A stretch of DNA of 64,000 nt from Pedobacter glucosidilyticus DSM 23534. Its GTDB lineage: Bacteria > Bacteroidota > Bacteroidia > Sphingobacteriales > Sphingobacteriaceae. Positions 53,995 to 63,527 of the stretch are shown piece after piece (position 1 is the stretch's first letter; each line of letters begins with the position of its first letter). Below the pieces are notes generated by a model, which had not been told where the DNA came from, searched no databases, and saw only the letters and a list, made by a program, of their open reading frames with translations. The DNA lies in assembly GCF_000425145.1 (NCBI RefSeq), contig NZ_KE384313.1, positions 151,178-215,177 on the forward strand, given 5' to 3'. A program made the position numbers and the translations under genes.

Positions 53995-54924
53995 ATGTAT
54001 TATCCTCTGGTTTCCATAGCGCTTTGCACTTATAATGGCGAACGATATTTAATTGAACAATTAGATTCGTTAGTTAAACAAGATTATCCCAACCTTGAAA
54101 TTGTAGCTGTTGATGATTGTTCTTCTGATAACACCTTAACCATTTTAGGTGATTACGCTTCTAGATATAACAATTTCAAAGTATACAAAAATGAAGTAAA
54201 TCTAGGCTATAAGAAAAATTTTGAGAAAGCTATTCAACTTTGTAAAGGAGAGTATATAGCATTATCAGACCAAGATGATATTTGGATGTTAGATAAGATT
54301 AGCATTCTAATGAATAGCATTCATGATGAAAAATTTATTTATCATGATTCGGCTTTTATTAATTCGAATGGTAATAGTTTGAATAAAAAAATGTCGGATA
54401 TTCTAAATATGTATTCTGGTGACAGCTACCATCCTTTTTTATTTTTTAATTGCGTATCTGGACATGCCTGTCTTTTTTCTAGAGATATGGTAGTTAAGTG
54501 TTTACCTTTTCCAGACCATATTATGCATGACCAATGGTTAGCTTTTTGTGCTGCAAATATTCAGTCAATCATCTATATTCCAAGGCCGTTAGTCCTATAC
54601 AGACAACATGAATCATCTGATACAGACATTTTAAAATTAGGAAAAAGTAAATCTAAATTAACAAGCAGAGAAAAAATTATTAAATCTGTTCAAATGCTTG
54701 AAACATTTTCAGATTATCGTTTTGCAAAAAATCCTAATCTCATACTAAAACTTAAAGAGCTTTATTACAAACGTTTAGATAATACGATAAACTTTAAGCT
54801 TATCATATTCATGTTCAAGCATTACCAAACATTATTATATATCTACAAAAAAAGTAAACTAAGTAAATTCAACTTTATATATAAACATATTTGGGGCTTA
54901 AAATTAAAATCAAATAAGCTATGA
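53995..54924 (+). CDS. Glycosyltransferase family 2
   Basis: A 309-residue transferase starting VSIALCTYNGERYLIEQLDS, with VDDCSSDNTL, and ALSDQDDIWM as the DxD-containing strand. The SDQDDIW pattern is typical of rhamnosyl- or related GT2 enzymes, but the donor sugar is not known. Overlaps the next gene by 4 bp (ATGA). Confidence 0.87.
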   Translation: MYYPLVSIALCTYNGERYLIEQLDSLVKQDYPNLEIVAVDDCSSDNTLTILGDYASRYNNFKVYKNEVNLGYKKNFEKAIQLCKGEYIALSDQDDIWMLDKISILMNSIHDEKFIYHDSAFINSNGNSLNKKMSDILNMYSGDSYHPFLFFNCVSGHACLFSRDMVVKCLPFPDHIMHDQWLAFCAANIQSIIYIPRPLVLYRQHESSDTDILKLGKSKSKLTSREKIIKSVQMLETFSDYRFAKNPNLILKLKELYYKRLDNTINFKLIIFMFKHYQTLLYIYKKSKLSKFNFIYKHIWGLKLKSNKL

Positions 54925-55853
54925 AGCAAGAGCCATTAGTGTCTATTATTATACCAAGCTACAATTATGGTTATCTTATAACTGAAACTCTTAATTGCCT
55001 TTTAAGTCAGAATTATCAAAATTGGGAGGCAATTATAATAGATGATGGCTCTACTGATAATACTAGAGATCTCATTAAAGAAAACTTCCTAAAAGATTCT
55101 CGTTTTAAATACATATATCAAGAAAATCTGGGCCTAGCTGCTGCAAGAAATACAGGCTTAAAAAATGCTAATGGTAAATACATTAATTTTTTAGATGCTG
55201 ATGATTTATTAAGCTCTGATAAGATTTCTTTACAAGTTAGCTATATGGAAGAGCGTTCTTCCATCACTATAACCTACACGGATGCCAAATTTTTTAAGCA
55301 TAAAGAATTTGATATATTTTATAATAATTTAGAATTATCAGAAGATGTTCATATAGATAGAGGATTAAAAAAGAGTTTTATTGAAAATTTGATAATAGCT
55401 AATTTCTCACCAGTAAATACCCCTTTAATTAGATCATCTTTTGTTAAGGGTAAAAAACTATTTTTCAATACCTCATTAAAAGCTTTAGAAGATTGGGATT
55501 TTTGGCTTAGATGCTCTTTTGAAGGTGCTAAATTTCATTTTATTGAAGACAATAATGCTGTTGCCTATATAAGAGTTCATGAATCAAGCATGAGTCATAA
55601 CAGAGACTACATGTATGCTTGGGAATTGATATTAAGAGAGTACATAGTTAATTATATTACTCATTCTTCTTCTGATATAAAAAAAACATTAAACAAACTG
55701 AACAAGAAATATATTGATGTTTTACACAGAATAAATATTAGTAAAAAAGGGCTACTAAATAAAGAACACTTCCTATATTTAGTAAAACAAGTTGGTTTCT
55801 TGAGAGCGTTAAAGCTGATAATAAAAGAAGCTAATGCTATGAGAAAACATTAA
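54921..55853 (+). CDS. Glycosyltransferase family 2
   Basis: A 310-residue transferase with VSIIIPSYNYGYLITETL, IDDGSTDNTRD and NFLDADDLLSSDK (DxD). EDWDFWLRCSFEG, near the middle, carries the ED base motif of inverting GT2 enzymes. Strong 4-bp overlap with the previous gene indicates coupled translation. Confidence 0.89.
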   Translation: MKQEPLVSIIIPSYNYGYLITETLNCLLSQNYQNWEAIIIDDGSTDNTRDLIKENFLKDSRFKYIYQENLGLAAARNTGLKNANGKYINFLDADDLLSSDKISLQVSYMEERSSITITYTDAKFFKHKEFDIFYNNLELSEDVHIDRGLKKSFIENLIIANFSPVNTPLIRSSFVKGKKLFFNTSLKALEDWDFWLRCSFEGAKFHFIEDNNAVAYIRVHESSMSHNRDYMYAWELILREYIVNYITHSSSDIKKTLNKLNKKYIDVLHRINISKKGLLNKEHFLYLVKQVGFLRALKLIIKEANAMRKH

Positions 55854-55863
55854 TATATAAAAT

Positions 55864-56599
55864 ATGCTTAAACAGATAAAAAGCTCGTTCAAACGTAGCA
55901 AAACTATAAGAAGTTTAAATAATGCTTTTAAAACTTTACAAAGTTTAGAACAGCAAACTAATCCTAGATTTAAGTTACATCCATCTAACAAACAACTATG
56001 TTTTGATGATAACACAACCTATACTGGCTTTGATAGACATTATGTTTATCACCCTGCTTGGGCTACCAGAATAGTAAAACAAATTAATCCACAAAAGCAT
56101 ATAGATATATCCTCTACTTTACATTTCTGTTCCATATTATCAGCTTTTATCCCTGTTGATTTTTATGATTACAGACCTGCTCAAATACAACTTGACCATT
56201 TAAAATCTTTACAGGCTGATTTGATGAATTTGCCTTTTGAGACAGATAGTGTCACATCTATCTCCTGTATGCATACCATTGAGCATATTGGCTTAGGAAG
56301 ATATGGAGACCCATTAGATTATGATGGAGATATAAAAGCCATTAAAGAGTTAAAAAGAGTAGTTGCTCCAGGTGGAAACCTTCTAATTGTTGTACCTAGG
56401 AGCCGAGAATATTATTTGCTTTAATGCTCACAGAATTTATAACAAACACCAAATTTTAGAGCTTTTTAAAGATATGAAGCTTATAGAATTTACACTCATC
56501 CCAGAAAATGAAAAGGATGGCGGATTAATAACCAATCCAGATGATAATATTCTAAAAACACAGTTTTATGGATGTGGTTGCTTTTGGTTTCAGAAATAA
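55864..56599 (+). pseudogene. DUF268-like protein with SAM-methyltransferase features, frameshifted
   Basis: One frame (55864-56424) codes for most of the protein, including PQKHIDISSTLHFCSILSAF, SISCMHTIEHIGLGRYGDP and AIKELKRVVAPGGNLLIVVP, then goes out of frame. A second frame continues as GAENIICFNAHRIYNKHQIL to the end at 56599. The break is at about 56395-56405 (CCTAGGAGCC); adding two bases restores VVPVGAEN, as DUF268-type proteins usually have in this place, and a 245-residue protein. Family members occur in polysaccharide clusters; function not proven. Either a real pseudogene, a phase variant or a sequencing slip. Confidence 0.72.
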
Positions 56600-56605
56600 A
56601 AAATC

Positions 56606-57463
56606 ATGAAAATTGTCAAATTTCTTGGAGGCCTGGGGAATCAAATGTTCCAATATGCTTTTTATAAAGCCTTAAAGCATAAATTTAATGCTGTTAAAGC
56701 AGATACCTCTGGCTTTAACAATTATCATCTTCACAACGGATTAGAATTAGAGGAGATTTTTCCAATTAAATTAGACATTGTTTCGGCTTCTGTAGCTAAA
56801 CTTTATAATCCGGATTTTAATGAGTGGCATCATAGAAAGTTAAGAAGAATATTAGGGTTGAAAGGAGCATACTATCAAGAGCAACAAGAATTTTATTTTG
56901 ATACCGAAATTTTTAAGGATGTTAAAAAGAAATATTATTGGGGATATTGGCAAAATCCACTTTATTTTTCTGATGTAGAAGACGAACTAAGAAAAGATTT
57001 CACCTTTAGAAAAAGCTTAGATACAACTAATGAAGAAAGACTAATACAAATGAGAACTCATGAGAGTATAGCTGTTCATATTAGAAGAGGCGACTATATA
57101 GGGCATGAATTATTAGGGAATATCTGCGATTTAAACTACTATCAACAAGCTATAAATTATATAAAAGAGCATATTCAGCAACCTATTTTCTATTTTTTCT
57201 CAGATGATATAGAGTGGTGTAAATCAAACTTTAAGAACCTAGAAGCAGTTTTTATAGATGGAAATATAGGGGTAAATAATTATATCGATATGCAATTAAT
57301 GAGCAATTGTAAGCACCAAATTATTGCGAATAGCAGTTTTAGTTGGTGGGGTGCTTGGTTAAATACAAATCCAAATAAGATGGTTATCGGTCCTAAAAAA
57401 TGGATACATAAAAATGATGAAAAAGATATAGGTATTTTACCTTCTAATTGGATAAAAATATGA
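56606..57463 (+). CDS. Alpha-1,2-fucosyltransferase (GT11)
   Basis: A 285-residue GT11 enzyme that adds fucose from GDP-fucose in alpha-1,2 linkage. It begins FLGGLGNQMFQYAFYKAL, has the donor-binding HIRRGDY motif (near residue 158), and NSSFSWWGAWLN toward the C-terminus, all hallmarks of the family. It suggests a fucose-containing glycan. Its stop overlaps the next ATG (ATGA). Confidence 0.92.
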   Translation: MKIVKFLGGLGNQMFQYAFYKALKHKFNAVKADTSGFNNYHLHNGLELEEIFPIKLDIVSASVAKLYNPDFNEWHHRKLRRILGLKGAYYQEQQEFYFDTEIFKDVKKKYYWGYWQNPLYFSDVEDELRKDFTFRKSLDTTNEERLIQMRTHESIAVHIRRGDYIGHELLGNICDLNYYQQAINYIKEHIQQPIFYFFSDDIEWCKSNFKNLEAVFIDGNIGVNNYIDMQLMSNCKHQIIANSSFSWWGAWLNTNPNKMVIGPKKWIHKNDEKDIGILPSNWIKI

Positions 57464-58446
57464 TTTCACCAGATATTACGGTTTTTATGGCTGTGTATAA
57501 TGGTGAAAGATATCTTCAAGAAGCCATCGACAGCATTCTGCATCAAACTTTCAAAAATTTCGAGCTCTTAATTATTAATGATGGTTCCACAGATAACTCT
57601 GAAAACATTATTCTCCAAAACAAAGATCCAAGAATAAGACTCATCAATAACCCAAAAAACCAAGGACTTGTTATTACTAGAAATATAGGACTTCAAGAAG
57701 CAAAAGGCAAATATATAGCCATATTAGACAGTGATGATATTGCTTTACCACAAAGACTTGAAATACAATACAACTTCATGGAAAGTCACCAAGATATTGC
57801 TATATGTGGAAGTAAAGCTCTTCAGTTTAATCATTTAAAAGAAGAGGTACTAATTGATGTCCATACCGATTATTTAGCTGAAAGATTAATCTTTGGGAAT
57901 GTATTTGTAAACTCTAGTATTATCTTAAGAAGAGAGGCTGCGCTTCAAGTTGGCGGTTATCAAAATTATAGTTTAGGAGAAGATTACGATTTAGCTTTGA
58001 GAATTTCTGAATCTTATCCGATAGCTAACCTTAACGAAATACTTGTAAAATATAGAATTCATCAACATAATATTACTCTAACAGAAAATAAAGCCTTAAC
58101 ACAGGAAGAACTTAAAATAATTAAAGCTTTATATCTAAGATGTAGTATCGACGTTAGTGAAAGAGAAATAGCTATTCATCATGCTATCTTACATAATCGT
58201 TTAAAAGACTATTCTACTAAAGATTTTTTATTATTATTAAGAAAACTAAAGATTAATAATTCATCTTCTAAAAGATTTCCCGTCCCGAATTTTAATCGTA
58301 TTCTTCATCTAAAATGGTTTGAAATTCTTAGGACCCTAAAAAAGAAAGATGCTATTTTATATTTTTTTGATTCAGCTATTTTTGATAAAAATAGCTGCAC
58401 AACAAAACAACTAAGGAAGCTCATTAAGCAAATGGTAGGGATTTAA
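57460..58446 (+). CDS. Glycosyltransferase family 2
   Basis: A 328-residue transferase when started at the ATG that overlaps the fucosyltransferase stop by 4 bp. It has TVFMAVYNGERYLQEAIDS, INDGSTDNS, and AILDSDDIALPQR (DxD); GEDYDLALRI carries the catalytic ED. It ends the polysaccharide cluster, before a strong bidirectional terminator. Confidence 0.88.
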   Translation: MISPDITVFMAVYNGERYLQEAIDSILHQTFKNFELLIINDGSTDNSENIILQNKDPRIRLINNPKNQGLVITRNIGLQEAKGKYIAILDSDDIALPQRLEIQYNFMESHQDIAICGSKALQFNHLKEEVLIDVHTDYLAERLIFGNVFVNSSIILRREAALQVGGYQNYSLGEDYDLALRISESYPIANLNEILVKYRIHQHNITLTENKALTQEELKIIKALYLRCSIDVSEREIAIHHAILHNRLKDYSTKDFLLLLRKLKINNSSSKRFPVPNFNRILHLKWFEILRTLKKKDAILYFFDSAIFDKNSCTTKQLRKLIKQMVGI

Positions 58447-58455
58447 TCTCTAAAC

Positions 58456-58494
58456 AAAAAACCCGTCTAAGCTTCTCACTTAAACGGGTTTTTT
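58456..58494. terminator. Bidirectional intrinsic terminator
   Basis: An 11-bp stem (58456-58466 with 58484-58494) with A and T runs separates the polysaccharide cluster from convergent infB. Confidence 0.87.
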
Positions 58495-58511
58495 ATATCC
58501 TCAAAAAGAAA

Positions 58512-61500
58512 TTACAACTTCCTTTTCACTTCTACTTGTTCGTAAGCTTCTACAATATCTCCTACTTTAATATCATTAAAGTTTTTGATATTTAAACCAC
58601 ACTCGTAACCACGGTTAACTTCTTTAACATCATCTTTAAAGCGTTTTAAAGAGTCTAACTCGCCGGTGTAAATAACTACACCTTCACGTATAATTCTGAT
58701 TTTGCTATTTCTATTGATAGTACCATCTAGAACCATACAACCTGCAATAGTTCCCACTTTCGTGATTTTGAAGGTCTCTCTGATTTCAACATTAGCAACA
58801 ATCTTCTCTTCAAATTCTGGTGCCAACATACCTTCCATTGCAGCTTTAATCTCATCAATAGCTTTGTAAATGATAGAGTATAATCTTACATCTATTTCTT
58901 CTGCTTCTGCTAATTTACGAGCTCCTGCTGATGGACGAACCTGGAAACCTATGATAATAGCATCAGATGCGGTAGCTAACAATACGTCAGATTCTGATAT
59001 CTGACCAACTGCTTTGTGTACAATTTTAACTTGTATCTCTTCAGTTGATAATTTTTGTAAAGAGTCTGATAAAGCTTCAACAGAACCATCCACGTCACCT
59101 TTAATAATGATGTTAAGTTCTTTGAAGTTACCAATCGCTAAACGACGACCAATTTCATCCAGTGTAATATGTTTCTGAGTTCTTAAACCTTGCTCACGTT
59201 GTAATTGTAAACGCTTGTTTGCAATATCACGAGCTTCTGGTTCGCTTTCTACACCATTAAACTTATCACCTGCTTGCGGTGCTCCTTGAAAACCTAATAC
59301 TTGAACTGGTGCCGCTGGACCAGCTTTTTCTACACGGTTTCCACGCTCATTATATAAAGCTTTAACACGGCCACTGTAAGAACCTGCTAAAATTGGATCT
59401 CCAACTCTTAAGGTACCTGCTTCAACTAAAACTGTAGCAACGTAACCTCTACCCTTATCTAACTGTGCTTCAATTACTGTACCTACAGCTCTCTTATTAG
59501 GATTAGCTTTTAAGTCTAGTAATTCTGCCTCTAACAATACTTTTTCTAGTAATTTATCAACATTTAAACCAGATTTAGCAGAAATCTCTTGCGTTTGGTA
59601 TTTACCACCCCACTCTTCTACTAAGATATTCATTGCAGCTAGTTGCTCTCTTATCTTATCGGTATTAGCACCTGGTTTATCTATTTTGTTAAACGCAAAT
59701 ACAATTGGAAGACTTGCCGCTTGCGCATGGTTAATAGCTTCTACCGTTTGTGGCATCACGCTATCATCCGCAGCAATAACAATAATAGCTACGTCTGTTA
59801 CTTTAGCACCACGAGCCCTCATTGCGGTAAACGCTTCGTGACCTGGCGTATCTAAGAAGGTAATTTTCTTATCGCCTTCTACCACCACTTCATAAGCACC
59901 AATGTGCTGTGTAATACCACCAGCTTCACCCGCAATAACATTGGCTTTACGCACAAAGTCTAGTAAAGATGTTTTACCGTGGTCTACGTGACCCATTACA
60001 GTAACAATTGGTGAACGTGGGATTAAATCTTCTTCTCTATCTTCTTCTTCTAAATTAAACTCTTCTTCCTCAGCACTTACAAACTGAACTTCATATCCAA
60101 ACTCATCAGCCACAATGGTTAGGGCTTCTGCATCCAACCTTTGGTTGATAGATACAAACATTCCTAAACTCATACATGTAGAAATGACTTCTGTAACAGA
60201 AACATCCATCATATTCGCTAACTCATTAGCCGTAACAAACTCTGTTACTTTCAATATTTTGGATTGTAATTCTTGTTCTAATGCTGCTTCTTCGGCACTT
60301 GCTGATGCTCTATCTCTTTTTTGCCCACGTAGTTTAGAACGTTGTGCAAACTTACCAGACTTACCTGCACCGCTTAAACGAGCTAAAGTAGCTTTTATCT
60401 GATCTTGGATCTCTTTTTCTGTAGGCTCTACCTTAGGCGGTAAAGGCTGACCTCTTTTATGTGGTGGTCTTCCACCTTTATTATCTTGTCCGCCGCCAGT
60501 TGGTCTATTTTGACCTCCTTGACCTTGGCCTCCACCTTGTGGACGGTTACCCTGATAACCACCTCCTCCAGCAGCTTGTCCTCCTGGATTGGTATTTGGA
60601 GCACCACCTGGCCTATTTGGTTGGCCACCCGGTGCTGGTTTACGCTTACGCTTTCTTTTATTATCTGCCGTATTAGGGTTTGATGAAGATGCAACCGGCT
60701 GATCTTTTTTCTTATTTACAGGTAATTGTATTTTACCAATAATTTTTGGTCCGCTTAATTGTTGAGCTTTAGCTCTGATTACTTCATCATCAATAGGCTC
60801 TTCTTGAGTTGGTTTTACAACTTCTGCAACTGGCTCTGGTTTAACCTCAGCTTTTGGCTCTGATTTAATTTCTTCTGCCTTAGGTGCAACTGGTTCTGGC
60901 TTAACCTCGACTTTTGGTTCTGGTTTAACTTCTTCCACAGGTTTTACAACTTCTGCAACTGGCTCTGGTTTAACCTCAACTTTAGGCTCCGGCTTAACCT
61001 CTTCCACAGGCTTTACAACTTCTGCAACTGGCTCCGGAGCTGGTACTGGTTGTGGCACCTCAGGTTTTTTAACTTCTTGAGGTGGCGTTGCCTGCGGTTT
61101 TACTTCTTCTTTCCGCTTGTCAGGACGAGTTTTAGAATTTAAACTATCAAGGTCGATTTTACCAATAATTTTTACACCTCCAGTACTTGGTGCAGGCTCC
61201 GCTTTTGGAGCTTCTACTTTTTCAGCTTCTTGTGAAACCGGAACTGCTGAACCTGTATTTTTAATCAGGATTTCATGATCCGCTTCCTGAGCTTCTTGTC
61301 TTTCAGTAGATGATTCTGGCTTTTCATTCACCTGAGTAGCGTCATCACGACGGATCTTGCCAATAACTATGTTCTTAGCTTCTTCTCTCAGGATTTTATC
61401 TCCCTGATATTCTTTTAAAAGAGCTCCATACATCTCATCGGTTAGCTTTGTATTAGGTTTGGCTTCTACTTTAAAACCTTTAGTACCTAAAAAATCAGCT

Positions 61501-61568
61501 ATCGTACCAATACCGATGTTTAGTTCTTTTGCAACTTTTAATATTCCTAACTTTTTGTCTTCTGACAT
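58512..61568 (-). CDS. infB: Translation initiation factor IF-2
   Basis: A 1018-residue IF-2, which brings initiator tRNA to the 30S subunit and hydrolyses GTP on 50S joining. The N-terminal IF2 domain (to about 50) precedes a long low-complexity linker with 23-residue repeats ([20 protein letters not shown] type, about 180-251; DNA 60816-61031), Gly/Gln/Asn-rich stretch (about 315-370), then the G domain with GHVDHGKT at 526-533, DTPGHEAF and NKID, and domains II to IV. It is longer than E. coli IF-2 alpha because of the linker. Last gene of rimP-nusA-infB. Confidence 0.97.
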   Translation of the reverse strand: MSEDKKLGILKVAKELNIGIGTIADFLGTKGFKVEAKPNTKLTDEMYGALLKEYQGDKILREEAKNIVIGKIRRDDATQVNEKPESSTERQEAQEADHEILIKNTGSAVPVSQEAEKVEAPKAEPAPSTGGVKIIGKIDLDSLNSKTRPDKRKEEVKPQATPPQEVKKPEVPQPVPAPEPVAEVVKPVEEVKPEPKVEVKPEPVAEVVKPVEEVKPEPKVEVKPEPVAPKAEEIKSEPKAEVKPEPVAEVVKPTQEEPIDDEVIRAKAQQLSGPKIIGKIQLPVNKKKDQPVASSSNPNTADNKRKRKRKPAPGGQPNRPGGAPNTNPGGQAAGGGGYQGNRPQGGGQGQGGQNRPTGGGQDNKGGRPPHKRGQPLPPKVEPTEKEIQDQIKATLARLSGAGKSGKFAQRSKLRGQKRDRASASAEEAALEQELQSKILKVTEFVTANELANMMDVSVTEVISTCMSLGMFVSINQRLDAEALTIVADEFGYEVQFVSAEEEEFNLEEEDREEDLIPRSPIVTVMGHVDHGKTSLLDFVRKANVIAGEAGGITQHIGAYEVVVEGDKKITFLDTPGHEAFTAMRARGAKVTDVAIIVIAADDSVMPQTVEAINHAQAASLPIVFAFNKIDKPGANTDKIREQLAAMNILVEEWGGKYQTQEISAKSGLNVDKLLEKVLLEAELLDLKANPNKRAVGTVIEAQLDKGRGYVATVLVEAGTLRVGDPILAGSYSGRVKALYNERGNRVEKAGPAAPVQVLGFQGAPQAGDKFNGVESEPEARDIANKRLQLQREQGLRTQKHITLDEIGRRLAIGNFKELNIIIKGDVDGSVEALSDSLQKLSTEEIQVKIVHKAVGQISESDVLLATASDAIIIGFQVRPSAGARKLAEAEEIDVRLYSIIYKAIDEIKAAMEGMLAPEFEEKIVANVEIRETFKITKVGTIAGCMVLDGTINRNSKIRIIREGVVIYTGELDSLKRFKDDVKEVNRGYECGLNIKNFNDIKVGDIVEAYEQVEVKRKL

Positions 61569-61631
61569 CTATTATGATCTTTCTATTCTAATTTTAAAAC
61601 AAAAGTACGTTTACTTAATGCAAATCTAAAA

Positions 61632-62867
61632 TTATTCGAACTCTGCTCTTAAAATTTCTAGTACTTCTTCGATAGTTTCCTCTTCTAAATCAGTACGTTT
61701 CACTAATTCATTTACATTAAGTGCTAGTACACTCTTAGCTGTATCTAAACCAACTTTTCTAAATTCGTCTATAATCCAACCGTCAATTTCATCAGAGAAT
61801 TCCTCTAAGTCAACATCTTCGTCTTCTTCAGATGATTCTCTGTAAACATCTATTTCGTAACCCGTCAATTTACCTGCCAGTTTGATGTTATGTCCGCCAC
61901 GTCCGATAGCCAAAGAAACCTGATCTGGTTTCAAGTAAACAGCAGCTCTCATGGTTTCATCATCTAATTTGATAGATGATATTTTTGCTGGCGATAAAGC
62001 TCTTTGGATGTATAAAGAGATGTTATTGGTAAAGTTAATCACATCGATATTTTCGTTTTTCAACTCACGAACAATACCGTGTATACGAGAACCCTTCATA
62101 CCTACGCAAGCTCCCACTGGGTCTATACGGTCATCATAAGATTCTACTGCAACTTTTGCTCTTTCTCCTGGCTCACGAACGATGTTTTTAATGGTGATTA
62201 AGCCATCAAAAATCTCAGGAACTTCTAGCTCAAATAATCTTTGTAAGAATGCCGGAGCAGTTCTAGAGATGATAATTCTTGGATTGCTGTTTAACATCTC
62301 AACTTTAAGCACTACAGCTCTTACGGTATCGCCTTTTTTGAAATAGTCTGCCGGTATTTGCTCAGTTTTAGGTAAGATTAGCTCATTACCCTCATCATCC
62401 AAAACCAAAGTTTCTTTTTTCCAGACCTGATAAACCTCGCCAGTTACAATCTCGCCAATTCTATCTTTATAATTTTTGAAAATTTCATCTTTCTCTAATT
62501 CTAAAATTTTAGACACTAAAGTCTGACGAGCAGCTAAAATAGCTCTTCTTCCAAAGCTTTCTAAAGTGATTTGCTCGATAAAATCATCTCCAACTTCTAA
62601 ATCAGGATCAATTTTATGTGCATCCGCTAATTCTATTTCTAAGTCATCATCTTCAGAGAAACCATCTTCCATAACAGTTCTAGTTCTCCAAATCTCCAAA
62701 TCCCCATTATCAGGATTCACAATCACATCACAATTCTCATCGGTACCAAAACGCTTACGCAGCATACTGCGAAACACTTCTTCCAACACACTGATAACGG
62801 TTGGTCTGTCGATATTTTTGAAGTCTTTAAACTCCTGAAATGAATCAATTAAGTTAATGCTATTCAT
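61632..62867 (-). CDS. nusA: Transcription termination/antitermination protein NusA
   Basis: A 411-residue NusA that binds RNA polymerase and nascent RNA to modulate pausing. It contains an N-terminal polymerase-binding domain, an S1 domain (about 130-200; GEIVTGEVYQVW), and two KH domains (for example DPVGACVGMKGSRIHGIVREL and VSLAIGRGGHNIKLAGKL). A short C-terminal helical tail with an acidic stretch replaces the longer acidic repeats of E. coli. It lies 30 bp after rimP. Confidence 0.96.
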   Translation of the reverse strand: MNSINLIDSFQEFKDFKNIDRPTVISVLEEVFRSMLRKRFGTDENCDVIVNPDNGDLEIWRTRTVMEDGFSEDDDLEIELADAHKIDPDLEVGDDFIEQITLESFGRRAILAARQTLVSKILELEKDEIFKNYKDRIGEIVTGEVYQVWKKETLVLDDEGNELILPKTEQIPADYFKKGDTVRAVVLKVEMLNSNPRIIISRTAPAFLQRLFELEVPEIFDGLITIKNIVREPGERAKVAVESYDDRIDPVGACVGMKGSRIHGIVRELKNENIDVINFTNNISLYIQRALSPAKISSIKLDDETMRAAVYLKPDQVSLAIGRGGHNIKLAGKLTGYEIDVYRESSEEDEDVDLEEFSDEIDGWIIDEFRKVGLDTAKSVLALNVNELVKRTDLEEETIEEVLEILRAEFE

Positions 62868-62897
62868 TTTATTCTCATCAATATTTTATTAATGCTT

Positions 62898-63371
62898 CTA
62901 TTTAAAAGATACGCTTACTTTTACTTCGGCGATACTATTTTTTAAAATTTTACTTTCTACAAGTTCGGCTTTTTTGGTTTTTGCACCTTTAGCTTTTACC
63001 TGATGTGCTACTGTTATGCTTTCTTCATCTGCTGATAGCAATGTACCTTCCACTTTATCTCCGGTAAGGTGTTTTACGGTTACATTTCTACCTATGTTTT
63101 TAGCAAACTGTCTATCCAAAATTAAAGGTGTATCTAAACCCGGCGAACTTACTTCTAAATTGTAGGCGTGGTCTAACAAATTTTCTTCTTCTAAATGGTA
63201 ACCAACATGTCTGCTTACCATGGCGCAATCATGTATGCCTACACCATTATCGCCATCTAAAAGAATAATAATTTTGGTGTTATTGATGACTTTAATTTCA
63301 ACAATAAATAAATCAGGTCTGTCTGCTATTTTTTCTTCTGCTAAAGCTCTAACTCTCTGTTCAACACCCAT
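62898..63371 (-). CDS. rimP: Ribosome maturation factor RimP
   Basis: A 157-residue RimP, needed for 30S assembly, if started at MGVEQRVRALAEEK. An upstream in-frame ATG adds 12 residues (MSPLFIYPKNVV) but lies in a hairpin, so the internal start is preferred. The YNLEVSSPGLDTPL motif is intact. It opens the rimP-nusA-infB operon. Confidence 0.93.
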   Translation of the reverse strand: MGVEQRVRALAEEKIADRPDLFIVEIKVINNTKIIILLDGDNGVGIHDCAMVSRHVGYHLEEENLLDHAYNLEVSSPGLDTPLILDRQFAKNIGRNVTVKHLTGDKVEGTLLSADEESITVAHQVKAKGAKTKKAELVESKILKNSIAEVKVSVSFK

Positions 63372-63393
63372 GACAACATTTTTTGGATAAATG

Positions 63394-63422
63394 AAAAGAG
63401 GGGACATCTAGCCCCCTCTTTT
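63394..63422 (-). terminator. Hairpin with T-run in the rimP leader (possible attenuator)
   Basis: A perfect 10-bp stem (63394-63403 with 63413-63422) with a 9-nt loop and flanking T in both directions lies 23 bp before the preferred rimP start, between it and a candidate promoter at 63433-63440. On the minus strand it looks like an intrinsic terminator. Confidence 0.55.
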
Positions 63423-63432
63423 TTCAACAGCA

Positions 63433-63440
63433 CAAAGGTA
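63433..63440 (-). promoter_or_regulatory. Candidate rimP-nusA-infB promoter (-7 element)
   Basis: Minus-strand TACCTTTG matches TAnnTTTG, 62 bp before the preferred rimP start and just ahead of the leader hairpin. No good -33 element is seen. Confidence 0.4.
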
Positions 63441-63485
63441 ATAAAATTTTTGAGATTCTAAAATTTTGATGATGAAGTGAATAAA

Positions 63486-63527
63486 GCTAAAGACGGAAAG
63501 CTTAACGCTAAAGGCGGAAAGCTAAAA
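63486..63527. repeat. 21-bp-period tandem repeat, relative of the yicC-gmk repeat
   Basis: Two 21-bp units (63486-63506, 63507-63527) share GCTAAAGxCGGAAAGCT. The shared AAGGCxxAAAGCTT core also occurs in the repeats at 19246-19308. Confidence 0.8.

Noticed and set aside
60459..60683. Overlapping + strand open frames inside infB
   Set aside because: They arise from the Gly/Gln/Asn-rich low-complexity part of infB read on the other strand; products are Trp/Ser/Leu-rich noise.
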